From NCBI GenBank assembly GCA_905221605.1, contig CAJNDS010002153.1, positions 31,001 to 95,000 of the forward strand: DNA of 64,000 nucleotides. Reading direction: 5' to 3'. This document shows positions 12,145-23,223 of this stretch, piece by piece. Each line of letters begins with the position of its first letter. The stretch's first letter is position 1. A program made the translations under genes and the position numbers. The stretch comes from Symbiodinium natans. Taxonomy: Eukaryota > Sar > Dinophyceae > Suessiales > Symbiodiniaceae. The notes under the pieces are model-generated. The model ran no database searches and was not told the origin of the DNA. It was given only the letters and a program-made list of their open reading frames with translations.

Positions 12145-12951
12145 TCAGCGTCCAGGAACTGAGCTGCCAGACTCTGCATGCTGTTCAAGCGTGCTGTATC
12201 CCACCACTGGAACTGGTGGGCCAGTAAGCGTGTGGATCGGGGAGACGAGGACGTGTTGATGGGGTCCAGCCGGCCCCTCATAGTTGTGGACGTGCCCCTG
12301 TTGCAGCTGGAAGAACCAGGTGCGGCGCGGAACACCTTGAATGACCACGACCGGCCCTGGGCTGAGCGTCAAGCTCCAGAGTTGCAGCCTTTCCCCCGGT
12401 GTATACACTGGGGGCGCAGCTTCGTGCATTGGCCTTGTTCCTGGGAGTGGAAAGTCCGTTCCACTGCGTGATGGTGGTGGTGGCCCGGCCGGGCTGATGT
12501 AGGCAGGCACCCCATTCCAAGCGATGGACAAGTTCTGGGCAGGCGTGGTAGGAAGGCCACCTTCCTCTGGTCGATCAGTGCGAGCCTTTGCTGCTGGGCG
12601 CAGCTGAGTGTCACGTGCTGGCGCTGTGGGCATCTCGTCTGGGGAAGAACGAAATAGTGAATCCGTCTCCGACTCTTCACCTAAGTCAGCGGCCTCCGCT
12701 TCCGAGCCATCCTGCTCCCCTTCAAATAGTGAATCTGTCTCCGACTCTGCACTTTCACCTGTCATTGCTGGCGCGGCGTCAGGCTCTGTGCGACAATGGC
12801 GTTTCGGCGACATTCGGAGGAAGCTGGAGATTTTCACGCAAAACAGAGAAATTGAGCCGAGGCCTAGTGCAACTAGCTTTGTGAAGACACTGTTTGGTGA
12901 TGCACCTGTGTTGCCTAGTACCATGGCAGAGCATGTAGCGTGCGAACACAC
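12145..12951 (-). CDS. unknown proline-rich ORF, last ORF of the 12-19 kb unit
   Basis: 268 codons. I do not recognise the protein. The N-terminal third is acidic and carries the octamer ESETDSLF twice, about 30 residues apart; the middle and C-terminal parts are Pro-rich with PAGPPPPSRS and VVVIQGVPRRTWFFQLQQG segments. It lies on the same strand as, and downstream of, the glycosyltransferase-like and kinase-like ORFs, with about 0.8 kb between. The true start is uncertain: the first 30 residues are hydrophobic but could be non-coding. Confidence that it is expressed is moderate; its function is unknown. Confidence 0.4.
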   Translation of the reverse strand: MCSHATCSAMVLGNTGASPNSVFTKLVALGLGSISLFCVKISSFLRMSPKRHCRTEPDAAPAMTGESAESETDSLFEGEQDGSEAEAADLGEESETDSLFRSSPDEMPTAPARDTQLRPAAKARTDRPEEGGLPTTPAQNLSIAWNGVPAYISPAGPPPPSRSGTDFPLPGTRPMHEAAPPVYTPGERLQLWSLTLSPGPVVVIQGVPRRTWFFQLQQGHVHNYEGPAGPHQHVLVSPIHTLTGPPVPVVGYSTLEQHAESGSSVPGR

Positions 12952-13744
12952 TCGGATTATTCTTGAGCAGACCCGGCCTCACTTGTGGAAGGGGTACGCT
13001 GCTCCAGGCTCGAGACCTGCCCGGCGGTCCGCCGGGGTGAACCGCTCTAGGCGGCAATTCCGGTATCCGCACCTCACAAAGTGAGGCCAGCCGCAGAGCC
13101 CCTTGCATAGTGGGTAAATTTCTTTGCCGAGTTGTGTCTGCATCGGCAGCTATTCTAGCCACTGAGCTGCTCCTCGTCTCAAGAACGAGTCCGGCACAGA
13201 AGCGCACCCCTGTGGTAACGAGCGATACTGAAGAAGGGGGCCAGCCTCGTGTGGCTAGTAGCCGAGACGGTGCCCTGCCAGGTGAAGTGTGGCTGCTTAA
13301 GGCTATGAGGACAGGAGTCTTTAGGGCGGTGCGTGGCTGTTTGGATCAGTCTACTTGTCATGTAAGTGCTCCGCTTTGTTTCTGGGCACGCTGCCGTCGA
13401 TGGGTTCGCCATCCTGGAGCATCGCGGACCTTGGTAGCTTTGCTTAGCATGACTATTTACCTGCAACACAGTGATGAGCAACGGCCGACTCTGCTTGATG
13501 ATATGAGATGATCGAAATGTGCCAGGGGTGAGAGGAGGGTTATAAACAGCTGGAACAACCTAGTCCTCAGGCTTGCAGGGGTTTTTCTGTCCGTTCAGAT
13601 GTATCCGGCGGCCAATGGAGGCAAAAGAGGACGGAGAAACGTTTTGACATCATAGCAGCTTAGCTGCTGTTGGCTCAGTGTTAAGGACAGTGTCCTGTAG
13701 CTGGGGTTTGCCGTGCAAACCATGCGAATTAGAGGTGCCCGCTT

Positions 13745-16700
13745 CTAGTAGTGGTGGCCTTTCCAGGACCATCCGGATCTTTTGTCCCATTGGGTTTGGC
13801 TGTCTTCACCTGCGTCTTCCCTGGGTCTTCGAAGACCGCGAGGTGGTGCTGGCTGCGTGGCTCTGCTGGACGGATTTTTCGTCCAGTCGTTGTGCTTGAT
13901 GGTGAATTGAGCTTCTCGCTGTGGTCCCTGCTTGATGTGGTAGGAGACCTTTGCCGTCCCATTAACTCGCTTGGAGGTGAGATCGTAGATGGTGGAGAAG
14001 GTAGCCGCGAATATGGTGTAGTCTTCAGCATCTTGGTCCGTGTGAATTTTGAAGCCTTCCTGAACCGCTGCCTTGATGATGGCGTGAAGCCCACCGATCC
14101 AGCGGGTCGGTGAGTCCAGCTCTACCCAGTGTCCTTCGCGGAGGGTAGAAATTGTGACCGCTCCTGTAGGCCCGATGGTGACTTTAGCAGTCATGAGAAC
14201 CTGCCATGTGAGCCCCGTTGCTGTCTGTGCGTGGAGCAGACTCTGCAAGACTCTGGGAGGTTCACGCAAGATCTCTAGTCGGCGTTGCCAGATGTTAGCC
14301 CATTCCCCTGCCGTCAATAGGCCCATCACCTGAGGATTCGTGATGACCTGGACCTCGCTGGCCGTCTTGACCCATTCTTGGAAGCCCTGATCGCTGCATT
14401 GCTCTTGCATGGTGAGTGGCCGCTGTGGTGGAGGGGGAGGCACTCCTGTTGATTCGTACGGCCGTTCTTGTTCAACTGGAGGAAGGACTTGAGGAGGAGC
14501 CGGTGTTGCAGTGGTCGGCATAGCTTGAGGTTCTGGTGGCGGCATCGTTGCTGTTCGAGAGCGGTCAGGGTTTGCTGTGGCATCCCTTCCAGGCGGTGGT
14601 CCTGCTGGCTCAGGAGGGCGCTGAGTGCCAGCATTGCTGCTGGACGAGGCCGCTGGGGCGGTGACCTCGAGTTGTGTCTGGGCAGTGTTCTGGAGGACCT
14701 CTGGTGATTGATCTTCTGGAGTTGACTGAGCGGTCTCTGCCTCCGTTTTGCGGTCCAGGGCTTCGCTGAACCTGATAGCGGAGTTGGCATGCCACCCCTG
14801 CCTGGCGAAGTGCTGCTTGATGCCCGCGTCGTTGGAGAAGGAGATGTTGTTGCCGTGTTTGTTCCGGCAGAACGCACATTGGAGGTAGAGGGTGTCCGGG
14901 TTGACGCTGAGGCCACGCGGGATCAGAGCCTGAACATCTCGCAGTTCGAGGGAGCCGTAGTATTGTGGAAAAGCCTCGATCTGTTGCAGGATCTTCTGGA
15001 GGAGGTTGGTCTCCATGGCCTCGGTGACATGAGCTGTGATCAGGGTCACCATCGGCTTGACCGCTGATGCTTCCTGGGTGGGCATTCCGGGCTCTGGTAG
15101 AAGATGGCGGGTACCTGGAGGCACTGCATTGGCTGCCGTCGGTGTCTGGGACGATGCAGATTCCGCGTCACCCTGGACAGTGTCCGGGGTGCGGGTTTTT
15201 TGACCTTCCTGCAGTGCAGTAGGCAAGTTGCGTAGAATGCCCTGTTCCTGTGCCTGCTGGGTGCCCGGGTCGTTCTTCCATCCATGTCGCCATTGCCAGC
15301 ATCGAGTCAGGGCCACCCTCTTCCCCGTCTTTGTTGTGAAGAAGTGCCCATCATTTCTGTGTGGACCGTTTTGTCGGAGTTCTTTGCTCAGCTCTTCTTG
15401 CAGAAGGTAGATTGGGCCCAGACGAGGACAGAGATGCCATCCGGGTGTCAGCTGGTCCGTGGACGCAAGGCCGAGGTCGTCCTTGATGACCTGGAAGAGG
15501 ACCTTGCAGAAGGTCATGTAGGACGGGGTGTGCTCGCGTCGCACAAAGTCATTGGCTAAGCAGTGGTGGAGTGCGGACGTCATTAATGGGTGGCGGCGTC
15601 GTCCCAGCAAGATACCCTGGAAGATGTGGTCCTTCTTTGCTCCGATGGCGGTGAGGAAGTAGTCTGGCGGACCAGTGGCTGGGTTGATCCAGCCGTATTT
15701 GTGCTGTGCCTGCCTTGAGAGCGTGGATGTCCATTCATTCATGATGCAGGAAATGAGGGTCCGGTACGTCACCACAAAGCGCGTTTTGATGTCAATGTAC
15801 ATCCCTCCACGGAGCCAGTGCTCTGTGTACCGCCAGACGTCAGCGCGGTGCGCTGCGTTGGTCAGTGAATGGTAAAGGCAGTGCCCTACCATGCCAGACA
15901 GCTCCTTCATGATCTCGACCTGCTTGGCGTCATCAAAGAACTCCCTCGGAATGTTGGGGAAGCATTCCTCCATCATCTCGTGAGGACCAGGTTGTGAGTC
16001 GTGCACGTAGGTCTGGAAGACTCGAAGAGGAGGCTGAGCTGTCAGGTAGTGGCCGCCTAGCGCGTAGACTATCGCGGCGCTTTCTCCTGCATGTTGGGCC
16101 GCCTCAGCAAGCAGTGCACTGAGAGTGTCTGCCCGAGTCAGTGCTCGGGTGGCCAGCATTTCCTTGTGCACTGTGTTCTTCACAGTATTCCAGGAGCAGC
16201 ACAGCAGGACGTGAATGCTGGGGCGTGCTCCTGGTTGGGGGGTCGTCTTCGCATCCATTTCTTGGAGGGCCGCCGCCACCACTTGGCAGATTGCTTCCTG
16301 CGCTATTTCCGGCCGAAAGTGCACTGATCTGGTGGTGTAGAGCTGGAAGTTTTCGTTGTCGAGGTCCATGATGTGGAACGGGACCTCGTGGGAGCGCAGA
16401 TGGAAGTCGGTGCGATACTGCCCAATCCAATCGTAGTTTGCCTGCTTTTCCGGTCGGAGGGATCTTTCGAGCGGTATCAGGCCGATGTTAACCCGATGAT
16501 TTTGGTGCTTGTTCCGGAAGGCCGCCAGTCCCTCACAGGCTGCTTTGTTGTCCCCCTCCGACATCATGAAGGCCTTGGGGAGTCGGATGGATCCGTCCGG
16601 ATATGCCGATTTTACCAAGGTCTGTCCTGCCGCTGTCACCAGGGCCTCCAAGATGCTGGGGCAAGTCTTGCCTTGCCATGTGTAGCGCGAGGTCAGGGTG

Positions 16701-16855
16701 GCCCCCGGACATATGACAGCGTAGCCCGAAGCAAGGGTCCTCACGCCATAGCTCTAGTGCAACTTGGTCTGGTTGTTGTAGAGGAGGTGCTGAAAGGTGC
16801 TGTCCACCAAACACAGCACTGGCGTTGGAGACGGGGCCCTTGGCGCGGCTGCCAT
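13745..16855 (-). CDS. large ORF with DXD-type glycosyltransferase-like domain, one in-frame stop
   Basis: A 999-codon open frame ends at 13745. It is preceded in the same frame by 33 codons from an ATG at 16855-16853, interrupted by a single TAG at 16756-16754, so this copy may be a pseudogene or start later. About residues 250-330 of the open part resemble the sugar-binding/DXD family (Och1-like): an FDDAK segment, then AHRADVWRY and GGMYIDIKT. The canonical DXD is D-I-K here, so catalysis is doubtful. About residue 620 there is a zinc-finger-like C-x2-C plus histidines (LQCAFCRNKHG, IKQHFARQGWH), then a Pro/Gln-rich linker and an uncharacterised C-terminal region. No introns are seen. Sugar transfer is inference from the motif only. 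Confidence 0.6.
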
Positions 16856-16899
16856 GGCTGGACGGGCTTGGCTCTGTCTCAGTCTGTCTCAGTCCAGAG

Positions 16900-17338
16900 C
16901 GTTCCTATGGGATAAGCAGTGCCGCTACGAGAGTTAGTTGCTTAGAGTTGCTTAAATAAGATGCGAGCTAGCTGTAAGTGCTTTGAGCTGGAGGACTATG
17001 ATGTGCTCCACGCAGGGTGTCCGCGGCAAGCTCGTGGCCCTGCAGGGGAAGAGCTGGGCAGCTGATCAGTTGTGGCTCAGCGGCTGTGGGGAATTTTTTA
17101 CGCTTCCTGGAAGTATTAGCTGCCGGTGCTGCCGTGGTTGGCAGGAATGAATGCTCTTACGGGAAGAGGTGAAAGGTGAGATTCGTGAGCTGTGTCAGCG
17201 GCTTGGCAGGTCAGCTTTCTGGTCTGTACAGGTACTTGATGTACGGCTGCAGTGCAGTCTGTACTTTGGTCTGGACAGTGTCCCGTGAACGGCGAAGCAG
17301 TGCTTGCCTTTTCCTGCGCGGACTAATTTGGGAGCTGC
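16900..17338. other. spacer between glycosyltransferase-like and kinase-like ORFs
   Basis: About 440 bases with no ORF of interest. It contains CAGTG-core palindromes at 17247-17257 and 17273-17283, a motif repeated through this unit and the LINE at 34-41 kb. Confidence 0.5.
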
Positions 17339-19254
17339 TCAGCGCGACACCTGCGAGTAGGCGAACACCGCCCATTGTAGAATGCGACGCTGTTCAGGTG
17401 GCAGCGCCGCCAGCCAGGTGCTGAGGATGACCATGTCGGCGTTGCTCATCATCATGGAGCCGGTGTGCGTTGGTAGTAGTGGAAGAGGTGGAAGCTCGAG
17501 ATCTGGTGTGCCTGGCGCTGGAGGTGAGCTTGCGCTCGCGTCCGCCGGTGGAGGAGGAGGATCAGCCCAGATGCCTTGTCCTCTTGACATCAACAAGTGC
17601 TCGTAGTCGAATTGGGCTGGAGCGTCTCTAACCCTCTTCTGTCCTCCTGTATTGGAAGGCACCGGGCTGGCCGTCGTTGATGGTGGTGGGCCAGTTTCCA
17701 ACACAAGGCGGCCGTTGTTGTTCCCGTACATTTTGTACGGGTAGACGATCTGGTTGACCTTCAGGTAGGACTTGCCGGTTGTCTTCAGGTCACACATGAG
17801 GGTCCATCTGGCGGAAATAGCCGTGCGCTCCCAGCTGCCTGTGCCCTTGGTCTTGGAAGACTGAGCCTCCTCTACCATCCTGCCATTGGCACTGCCGTAG
17901 AAGTTGCTTCTGAGGCACTCCTGGGGAGTGCGCTCAGCGTCTGTCATGGGGGGTTGGATCGTGAGCGTTGAGGTGACCGGGTTGCCGTCCTTGTCCCACA
18001 GGCTGACCTTGAGAACCAGCATGAGGTTCTTAGCGCTTTTCAGCCAGGATCCCGATGGCCACATGGAGGTGGGGTGTGCCGGGGGTGTCTCCGCCTTGGC
18101 CTGGGTAACCCACCGTCGCATGTCATCAGCAATTTCACTGGAGATCGCTCCCGCGGGTATGTCGGCTCCCATGGTGACCACTGGACCTGTAGTGTAGTGG
18201 AGGAGAAGCGGGAGGATTTGCTTGTTGAGCGTCAGCGATAGGCGGTAGAGGTCGCCGTTGCCCGTGTGGTATTGCGACTTGTCCACCCCTGGCGGCCGGT
18301 GGAGGTCTCCTCCTCTGACTTGCGCCCCGTACCCCTCTTGTATTGAGTAAAGGGCCTCTGCCGCATTGTCGCCCAAGTCAATGAGGACCCACTGTGGGGT
18401 GGTGTGGCGTATTGACTGCGACGACATGATGTTGCCCAGGTGGATGTCCGCATGGATGATGCCGTGTTGGTGGAGCACTGAGAGGCGCACTGCATGTCCT
18501 CAGCGATGGTGTCAAAGAGCTCTTTCATGTGTTTCTGGTCCATTTTGTCGTACCATTGATGCTCCTCAGCCTGGTGCGGGTCTGGCAGGTACACCGGGGT
18601 GCCGTCTTCATTCCATGCTGAAAAGGGGATTCGGGCAGGAGGACAGTGTCCTGGTGCCTCATCCTTGTCCCCCTCAGCAGTGCTGGGGATTGTCTGCAAG
18701 GTGGTTGTCGATCCTGCTCGGACCTTGTTTCGGTAGAGGTGCTGCTTGATGCCTTCCTCAACTGTGTACAATGTGAGCATGACCGCAGCACCGATGTCAG
18801 TGTGCAGGATGGTCTGAAAGAGAGGGATCGTCGGGAGACGCCGTAGGCGGTGGATTTCTTTTTGCATCTCGGCCTCCCGATTCTGTTTTGCACGCTTGAC
18901 GACCAGTCGATGTCCCTCCGGGGCCGGGTAGGCCAGCGTGGTCACGAACGCACTGTTGCCATGGCCGATTTGCTGGCCCATAGGCTCCATAAGCGCCCTG
19001 GCGATGGAGCTTTTGTGCAGGGCAGTGATCCTGCCCAGCATTTCCTCGTGCAGCTGGAATTGCTTGCTGCGTTGCTCAGCTCCCGCCATGGCCATTGCTG
19101 GCTGCAAAGAAGCTGAAGAAGAATGTGCCTGCCGCTGTGCCCGGGCTTTTTGAACATGATCTGCCACAGTGATCGCAGGAGAGAAGTGAAAGAGGAGAGA
19201 GAAAGAAAGGTAGGAGGCAGAGGTGAGTGGCTTGCAATGTCTTTCTAAGAACAT
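17339..19254 (-). CDS. protein-kinase-like ORF, broken by one frameshift near 18,490
   Basis: The upstream frame (19254 down to about 18490) carries a Gly-rich loop IGHGNSAFV, a VVK lysine and an EMQKEIHRL helix-C glutamate. The downstream frame (18490 to 17339) carries the catalytic loop HADIHLGN and LIDLGD in place of DFG. Together these are the core of a RIO/Bud32/VRK-type kinase fold, and all key residues (K, E, D, N, D) are present. The two frames differ by -1, and no in-phase slippery heptamer is visible at the junction, so an indel is the simplest explanation. After the kinase core come about 200 residues of unknown sequence with a Pro-rich tract and a short C-terminal helix-like end. 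It is the first ORF of a minus-strand series. Confidence 0.65.
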
Positions 19255-19566
19255 GGGTCAGCGTTCACTCGCACCTTTTTGACTCGTTTTCTTCGAAATG
19301 TGCCCGGCTTTAAAGTCAGTTGCCTCGGCCTTGCTACGTGGGCCAAATTAAAGAGGTACGTTCCAGTGCCTCACACAGTGTGTGTTAGCGAGCTCGGCAG
19401 TGCCGCGACTCTCACTTGTCAATTGCTTATTTCGGTCGCCAGTGCGTTGTCGGCTGCTGCTTGGACCGCGCTTTCGGAGGAGAAGGCGGCTTCCGTGTCG
19501 GGCGTGTCTGCTGGGAGCCAGTGGCGTCCGATGTCGACTTGGTCCTTGGACTATGGTCCGCCTGGG

Positions 19567-20105
19567 GGCCGCCCTACGCCTCGCGGGCCTCGCGGGCTTC
19601 GCGCGCTTCGCGCGACATGCGCGTTGCGCGCGCTTCGCGGGCTTCGCGCGCTTCGCGTGCTTCGCGCGCCTCGCGCGCTTCGCGCGCTTCGCGCGCTTCG
19701 CGCGCCTCGCGCGCCTCGCGCGCTTCGCGCGCTTCGCGCCGCGCTTCGCGCGCTTCGCGGGCTTCGCGGGCTTCGCGGGCTTCGCACGCCTCGCGCGCTT
19801 CGCGCGCTTCGCGCGCTTCGCGCGCTTCGCGCGCCTCGCGCGCTTCGCGCGCTTCGCGCGCTTCGCGCGCTTCGCGCGCTTCGCGGGCTTCGCGGGCTTC
19901 GCGGGCTTCGCGTGCTTCGCGCGCTTCGCGGGCTTCGCGGGCTTCGCGGGCTTCGCGCGTTGCGCGCGCTTCGCGGGCTTCGCGCGCTTCGCGCGCTTCG
20001 CGCACTTGGGCGCGCTTCGCGGGCTTCGCGGGCTTCGCGCGCTTCGCGCGCTTCGCGGGCTTCGCGCACTTCGCGCGCTTCGCGCCTCGCGGGCTTCGCA
20101 GGCTT
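19567..20105. repeat. CG-rich tandem repeat (CTTCGCGCG family)
   Basis: About 60 copies of a 9-base unit CTTCGCGCG with variants CTTCGCGGG and CCTCGCGCG. Nine is a multiple of three, so all three plus-strand frames stay open (ALR, FAR and RAS repeats). I do not call these proteins. A related 15-base family occurs at 33.8-34.1 kb. Confidence 0.85.
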
Positions 20106-20106
20106 C

Positions 20107-20925
<819 letters not shown>

Positions 20926-20929
20926 CCCC

Positions 20930-21375
20930 CCTTTAAGCCCCCCTGAAGCCCCCCTTCAAAGGGCTCCCTGCAAAGGGGGTCCCTTCGGGGGGGGCGGGGG
21001 GGGCAAAGGGTCACAGCCCTTAAGCCCCTTTAAGCCCCCCCTTAAGCCCCCCTTTAAGCCCCCCCTTAAGCCCCCCTTTAAGCCCCTTAAGCCCCCCCCT
21101 TAAGCCCCCCCTTAAAGCCCCCTTTAAGCCCCCTTGAAGCCCCCCCCTTCAAGCCCCCCCTTAAAGCCCCCTTTAAGCCCCCTTGAAGCCCCCCCCTTCA
21201 AGCCCCCCTTTAAGCCCCCCTTTAAGCCCCCCTTTAAAACCCCCCCTTTAAAGCCCCCTTAAAGCCCCCCTTTAAGGCCCCCCCGTTTTAAGGGGCTTAA
21301 AGCCCCCCCTTTAAGCCCCTCTTTTTAAGCCCCCTTAAAGCCCCCCCTAAAGCTCCCCCCTGAAGCCGCAACCAA
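20930..21375. repeat. C-rich satellite (CCCCCCTTTAAG units)
   Basis: Degenerate 10-13 base units of CCCCC followed by TTTAAG or TTAAAG. The same satellite flanks the copia element on both sides (22,730-22,797 and 33,420-33,785), so that element inserted into it. Confidence 0.8.
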
Positions 21376-21399
21376 GCCCCCCCCTCTGTGGAGGGCTTA

Positions 21400-21835
21400 G
21401 GCAGCAGTTTAAGAGGCCTAATACTTGCTGGGCCTTTGGGCAGCAATTTAAGAGGCGTAATACTTGCTGGGCCTTCTGCGGAGGGTTTAGGCAGCAGTTG
21501 AAGAGGCCTAATACTTGCTGGGCCTTTTTTGGAGGGTTTGGGCAGCAGTTTAAAAGGCGTAATACTTGCTGGGCCTTCTGCGGAGGGTTTAGGCAGCAGT
21601 TTAAGAGGCCTGATACTTGCTGGGCCTTTTGTGGAGGGTTTGGGCAGCAGTTTAAAAGGCGGAATACTTGCTGGGCCTTCTGTGGAGGATTTAGGCAGCA
21701 GTTTAAAAGGCCGAATACTCGCTGGGCCTTTTGTGGAGGGTTCGGGCAGCAGTTTACGACGTCTAAGAGGCTTAATACGTGCTGGGCCTTCGGTGGAGGA
21801 TTTAGGCAGCAGTTTAAGAGGCCTAGTGCGAGCAT
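21400..21835. repeat. second 51-bp tandem repeat, about eight copies
   Basis: Units contain ATACTTGCTGGGCCTTCTG, then GGAGGGTTTAGGCAGCAG and TTTAAGAGGC. The period is 51 bases where intact. This gives a 17-residue reading (FKR.NTCWAFCGGF type) that I treat as a by-product. The sequence is unrelated to the 5.4-7.4 kb minisatellite despite the equal period. Confidence 0.75.
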
Positions 21836-21839
21836 CGTG

Positions 21840-22538
21840 TTTGCAAATGGGGGGGGCTCCGCCCCCCCCAACCCCCCCGCTTGTTTAAGCCGGGCAAACT
21901 CGCGTGGAAGCATGTGAATCATGTCCAAAACAAAACAAAACATGGGGGCTTAGCCCCGCGCCACGTCACTGCTATGCAAATGGGGGGGGCTGCGACCCCC
22001 CCAACCCCCCCGCTTTTTTCTGCCGGGCAAGCTCGCGTGGAAGCATATGAATCATCTCTGAAAAAAAAAAACATGGGGTTCTCGGCTTAGCCCCGCGCCA
22101 CGTCACTGCTATGAACTCTCTGCTCCTTGAAACTCGAGTAATGAACACAAAAAACAAAAAAAGAAGCGAGCGGGGTGGAATTGCCCGAAAGCTCCCCTTT
22201 AAAACGAGTTTCACTTCTCTGGTTTCGAAGAATGAAACCCAAAAAACAAAACAAGATTCTAGGGGGGTGGAATTTAGAATACATTCCCTTCTTTCTTTTC
22301 GTAAAGGGAAATGAATGTTTAGAGTCTCACTTCTCTGGTTTCGAAGAATGAAATCCAAAAACAAACACAAAATGTAAAACAAGATTCGAGGGGGGTGGAA
22401 TTTAGAATACATTCCCTTCTTTCGCTTCGTAAGGGGAAATGTATGTTTAGAGTCTCACTTCTCTGGTTTCGAATAATGAAATCCCAAAAAAATACAAAAA
22501 TATAACAAGATTCGAGGGGGGTGGAATTTAGAATAAAT

Positions 22539-22576
<38 letters not shown>

Positions 22577-22720
22577 TCAAATGGAAGTTAGAGTCTCACT
22601 GCTCTAGTTTCGAAGAACGAAATCCAAAAAACAAAACAAGATTCGAGGGGGGTGGAATTTAGAATAAATCCCTTCTCTCTCATTTTCAAGATAAAGTAAT
22701 GTTTAGAGTCGCCCTTAAGC
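21840..22720. repeat. two further tandem repeats
   Basis: 21840-22110 holds two copies of a roughly 125-base unit with GGGGGGGCT(C/G)CG, GCAAACTCGCGTGGAAGCAT and GCCCCGCGCCACGTCACTGC. 22120-22720 holds about four copies of a 115-145 base unit with TCTCTGGTTTCGAA, AACAAGATTCGAGGGGGGTG and GAATTTAGAATA, with a CT dinucleotide run near 22545-22575. No gene is seen. Confidence 0.7.
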
Positions 22721-22797
22721 CCCCCTTTTTTCAGCCCCTTTAACTCCCCCTTAAGCCTCTCTAGCCCCGCCCCCCTTTAAGCCCCCCCCTTACCTTT

Positions 22798-23069
22798 CCA
22801 GGAAACCAAAAGAATACCCTTAAAAGAGAACCGAACTCAGGGGAACCAGGGAGAAGGTAGGGGCCAAAAGAGGAGTACCAGCCTAAGCTCGGGAACCCCA
22901 AACCCCACGAGACACAACCCCAAAACCCCGAACAAGAGGCACCTAAGGGAAACCCTACTGGGGACAGGCCGAAGCCCACAACCCCGGTAACCCTGTGACC
23001 CTGTTTCATCTTGAGCCATTCGATTTGTGCGTGTCATCCTTGCTGCAGGGGCCATGCCAGCTTTCCAGG
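22798..23069 (-). repeat. 3' LTR of copia element
   Basis: 272 bases, beginning on the plus strand with CCAGGAAACC and ending CAGCTTTCCAGG. It matches the other LTR except at one base. It lacks the usual TG..CA ends; on the minus strand it starts CCTGGAAAG and ends TTTCCTGG. Confidence 0.92.
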
Positions 23070-23077
23070 CTCCCCCT
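23070..23077 (-). promoter_or_regulatory. polypurine tract
   Basis: AGGGGGAG on the minus strand, directly adjoining the 3' LTR, in the position expected for the plus-strand DNA primer of an LTR retroelement. Confidence 0.75.
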
Positions 23078-23112
23078 GAGCTGATGCACAAATGCATCGG
23101 ATCATCTTTGTG

Positions 23113-23186
23113 ACCTTTGGGTGAGGCACCTGGTCAAAAGCCTCCATTGACCTTCGGGCGAGGCACCTGGTCAAAAGCCTCCATTG
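23113..23186. repeat. 37-bp tandem duplication in the 3' untranslated part
   Basis: Two adjacent 37-base copies (23113-23149 and 23150-23186) with two differences, containing GAGGCACCTGGTCAAAAGCC. They lie between the RT ORF stop and the purine tract. Confidence 0.85.
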
Positions 23187-23223
23187 AAATCGCCAGTAAA
23201 GAATATCGCCACATCCCAGCCAG

